From: Gammaproteobacteria bacterium
GTDB lineage: Bacteria; Pseudomonadota; Gammaproteobacteria; Pseudomonadales; Azotimanducaceae_A
Direction: 5' to 3'
Length of the DNA: 6,632 bases
Assembly: GCA_012960755.1 (NCBI GenBank)
Contig: DUAT01000035.1
Coordinates: forward strand, 1 to 6,632
The notes beneath the pieces are model-generated. The model was not told the origin of the DNA. It saw only the letters and a list, made by a program, of their open reading frames with translations, and made no database searches. The position numbers and the translations under genes are program-made. Shown here in pieces: positions 6,410 through 6,632 of this stretch (position 1 is its first letter; each line of letters starts with the position of its first letter).

Positions 6410-6632
6410 TCAATTCTCGTCAAAATTCACGCGCTCGAGTTCCACTACAAGAGGGAGCTTTCTCACGTGGGTAAGAATAGAGCCTACATACTCACCTAAC
6501 ATGCCCATCAGTAACATTTGAATTGCGGCAAAGAAAAATATTCCCAACAATATTGGCGCCATGCCCATGCTAAAGCTATCCCAAAAAAGCAGCTTCATAC
6601 CCAAAAAAAATATCGCCGCCAAAAAGCTCAGC
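6410..6632 (-). CDS. Family-2 (GtrB/DPM1-like) membrane glycosyltransferase, C-terminal part (5' end outside window)
   Basis: The frame is open to the window edge; about 74 C-terminal codons are visible, ending with TGA at 6412-6410. A TTG at 6622 is internal, not a start. Two hydrophobic helices are seen (around LSFLAAIFFLGMKLLF and MAPILLGIFFFAAIQMLLM), followed by GMLGEYVGSILTHVRKLPLVVE. This pattern (two helices, then GEYxGxI...VR..P) is the standard C-terminus of polyprenyl-phosphate glycosyltransferases such as GtrB, ArnC and yeast Dpm1 relatives, which transfer a sugar from its nucleotide to undecaprenyl phosphate at the cytoplasmic face of the membrane. The catalytic GT-A domain lies outside the window, so the donor sugar cannot be judged. 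It is in the same direction as the NeuB-like gene but separated by 212 bases, so it may be in a separate transcript or connected by read-through. Confidence 0.8.
   Translation of the reverse strand, partial: LSFLAAIFFLGMKLLFWDSFSMGMAPILLGIFFFAAIQMLLMGMLGEYVGSILTHVRKLPLVVELERVNFDEN

Noticed and set aside
6410..6622. A 70-residue small membrane protein starting at TTG 6622
   Set aside because: The frame stays open to the window edge and the sequence matches the C-terminus of a longer GtrB-like glycosyltransferase.

Overview
The window looks like the end of a surface-polysaccharide (O-antigen, capsule or glycan-modification) biosynthesis locus of a Gram-negative bacterium, probably a gammaproteobacterium. 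The organism assignment is an inference from gene content and overall sequence style; nothing in the window names a species. No rRNA, tRNA, CRISPR array or insertion sequence was seen.

Layout. Positions 1-864 (+) hold the C-terminal 287 codons of a large membrane protein resembling the YfhO family; its start lies outside the window. A 111-base convergent gap (865-975) with two hairpins separates it from a minus-strand block covering the rest. Read in transcription order (right to left), the block holds: the C-terminus of a membrane-anchored family-2 glycosyltransferase (6632-6410, 5' end cut off); a 212-base leader with a candidate promoter and hairpin; a NeuB-type sugar-acid synthase (6197-5112); an FkbM-type methyltransferase with an N-terminal nucleotide-binding domain (5074-4034); a zinc-ribbon class I methyltransferase with a C-terminal nucleotide-binding domain (4030-2840); and a thiamine-diphosphate enzyme of the acetolactate-synthase superfamily (2805-976). 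The last four genes are spaced by 37, 3 and 34 bases and are very likely one transcript.

How the genes may work together. NeuB-type enzymes condense phosphoenolpyruvate with a sugar aldehyde to make nonulosonic acids. The two methyltransferases would decorate a sugar or its substituent. The ThDP enzyme could supply or attach a carbon unit through pyruvate decarboxylation, by analogy with YerE, the AHAS-like enzyme of yersiniose synthesis. The glycosyltransferase and the YfhO-like protein fit lipid-linked sugar transfer at the membrane. The most notable features are the two adjacent methyltransferases carrying similar nucleotide-binding domains at opposite ends, a NeuB homologue lacking part of the usual sialic-acid-synthase motif set, and an AHAS-like enzyme in a glycan locus with no regulatory subunit beside it. 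No CMP-transferase (NeuA) or epimerase (NeuC) is present here; they would have to lie upstream, outside the window.
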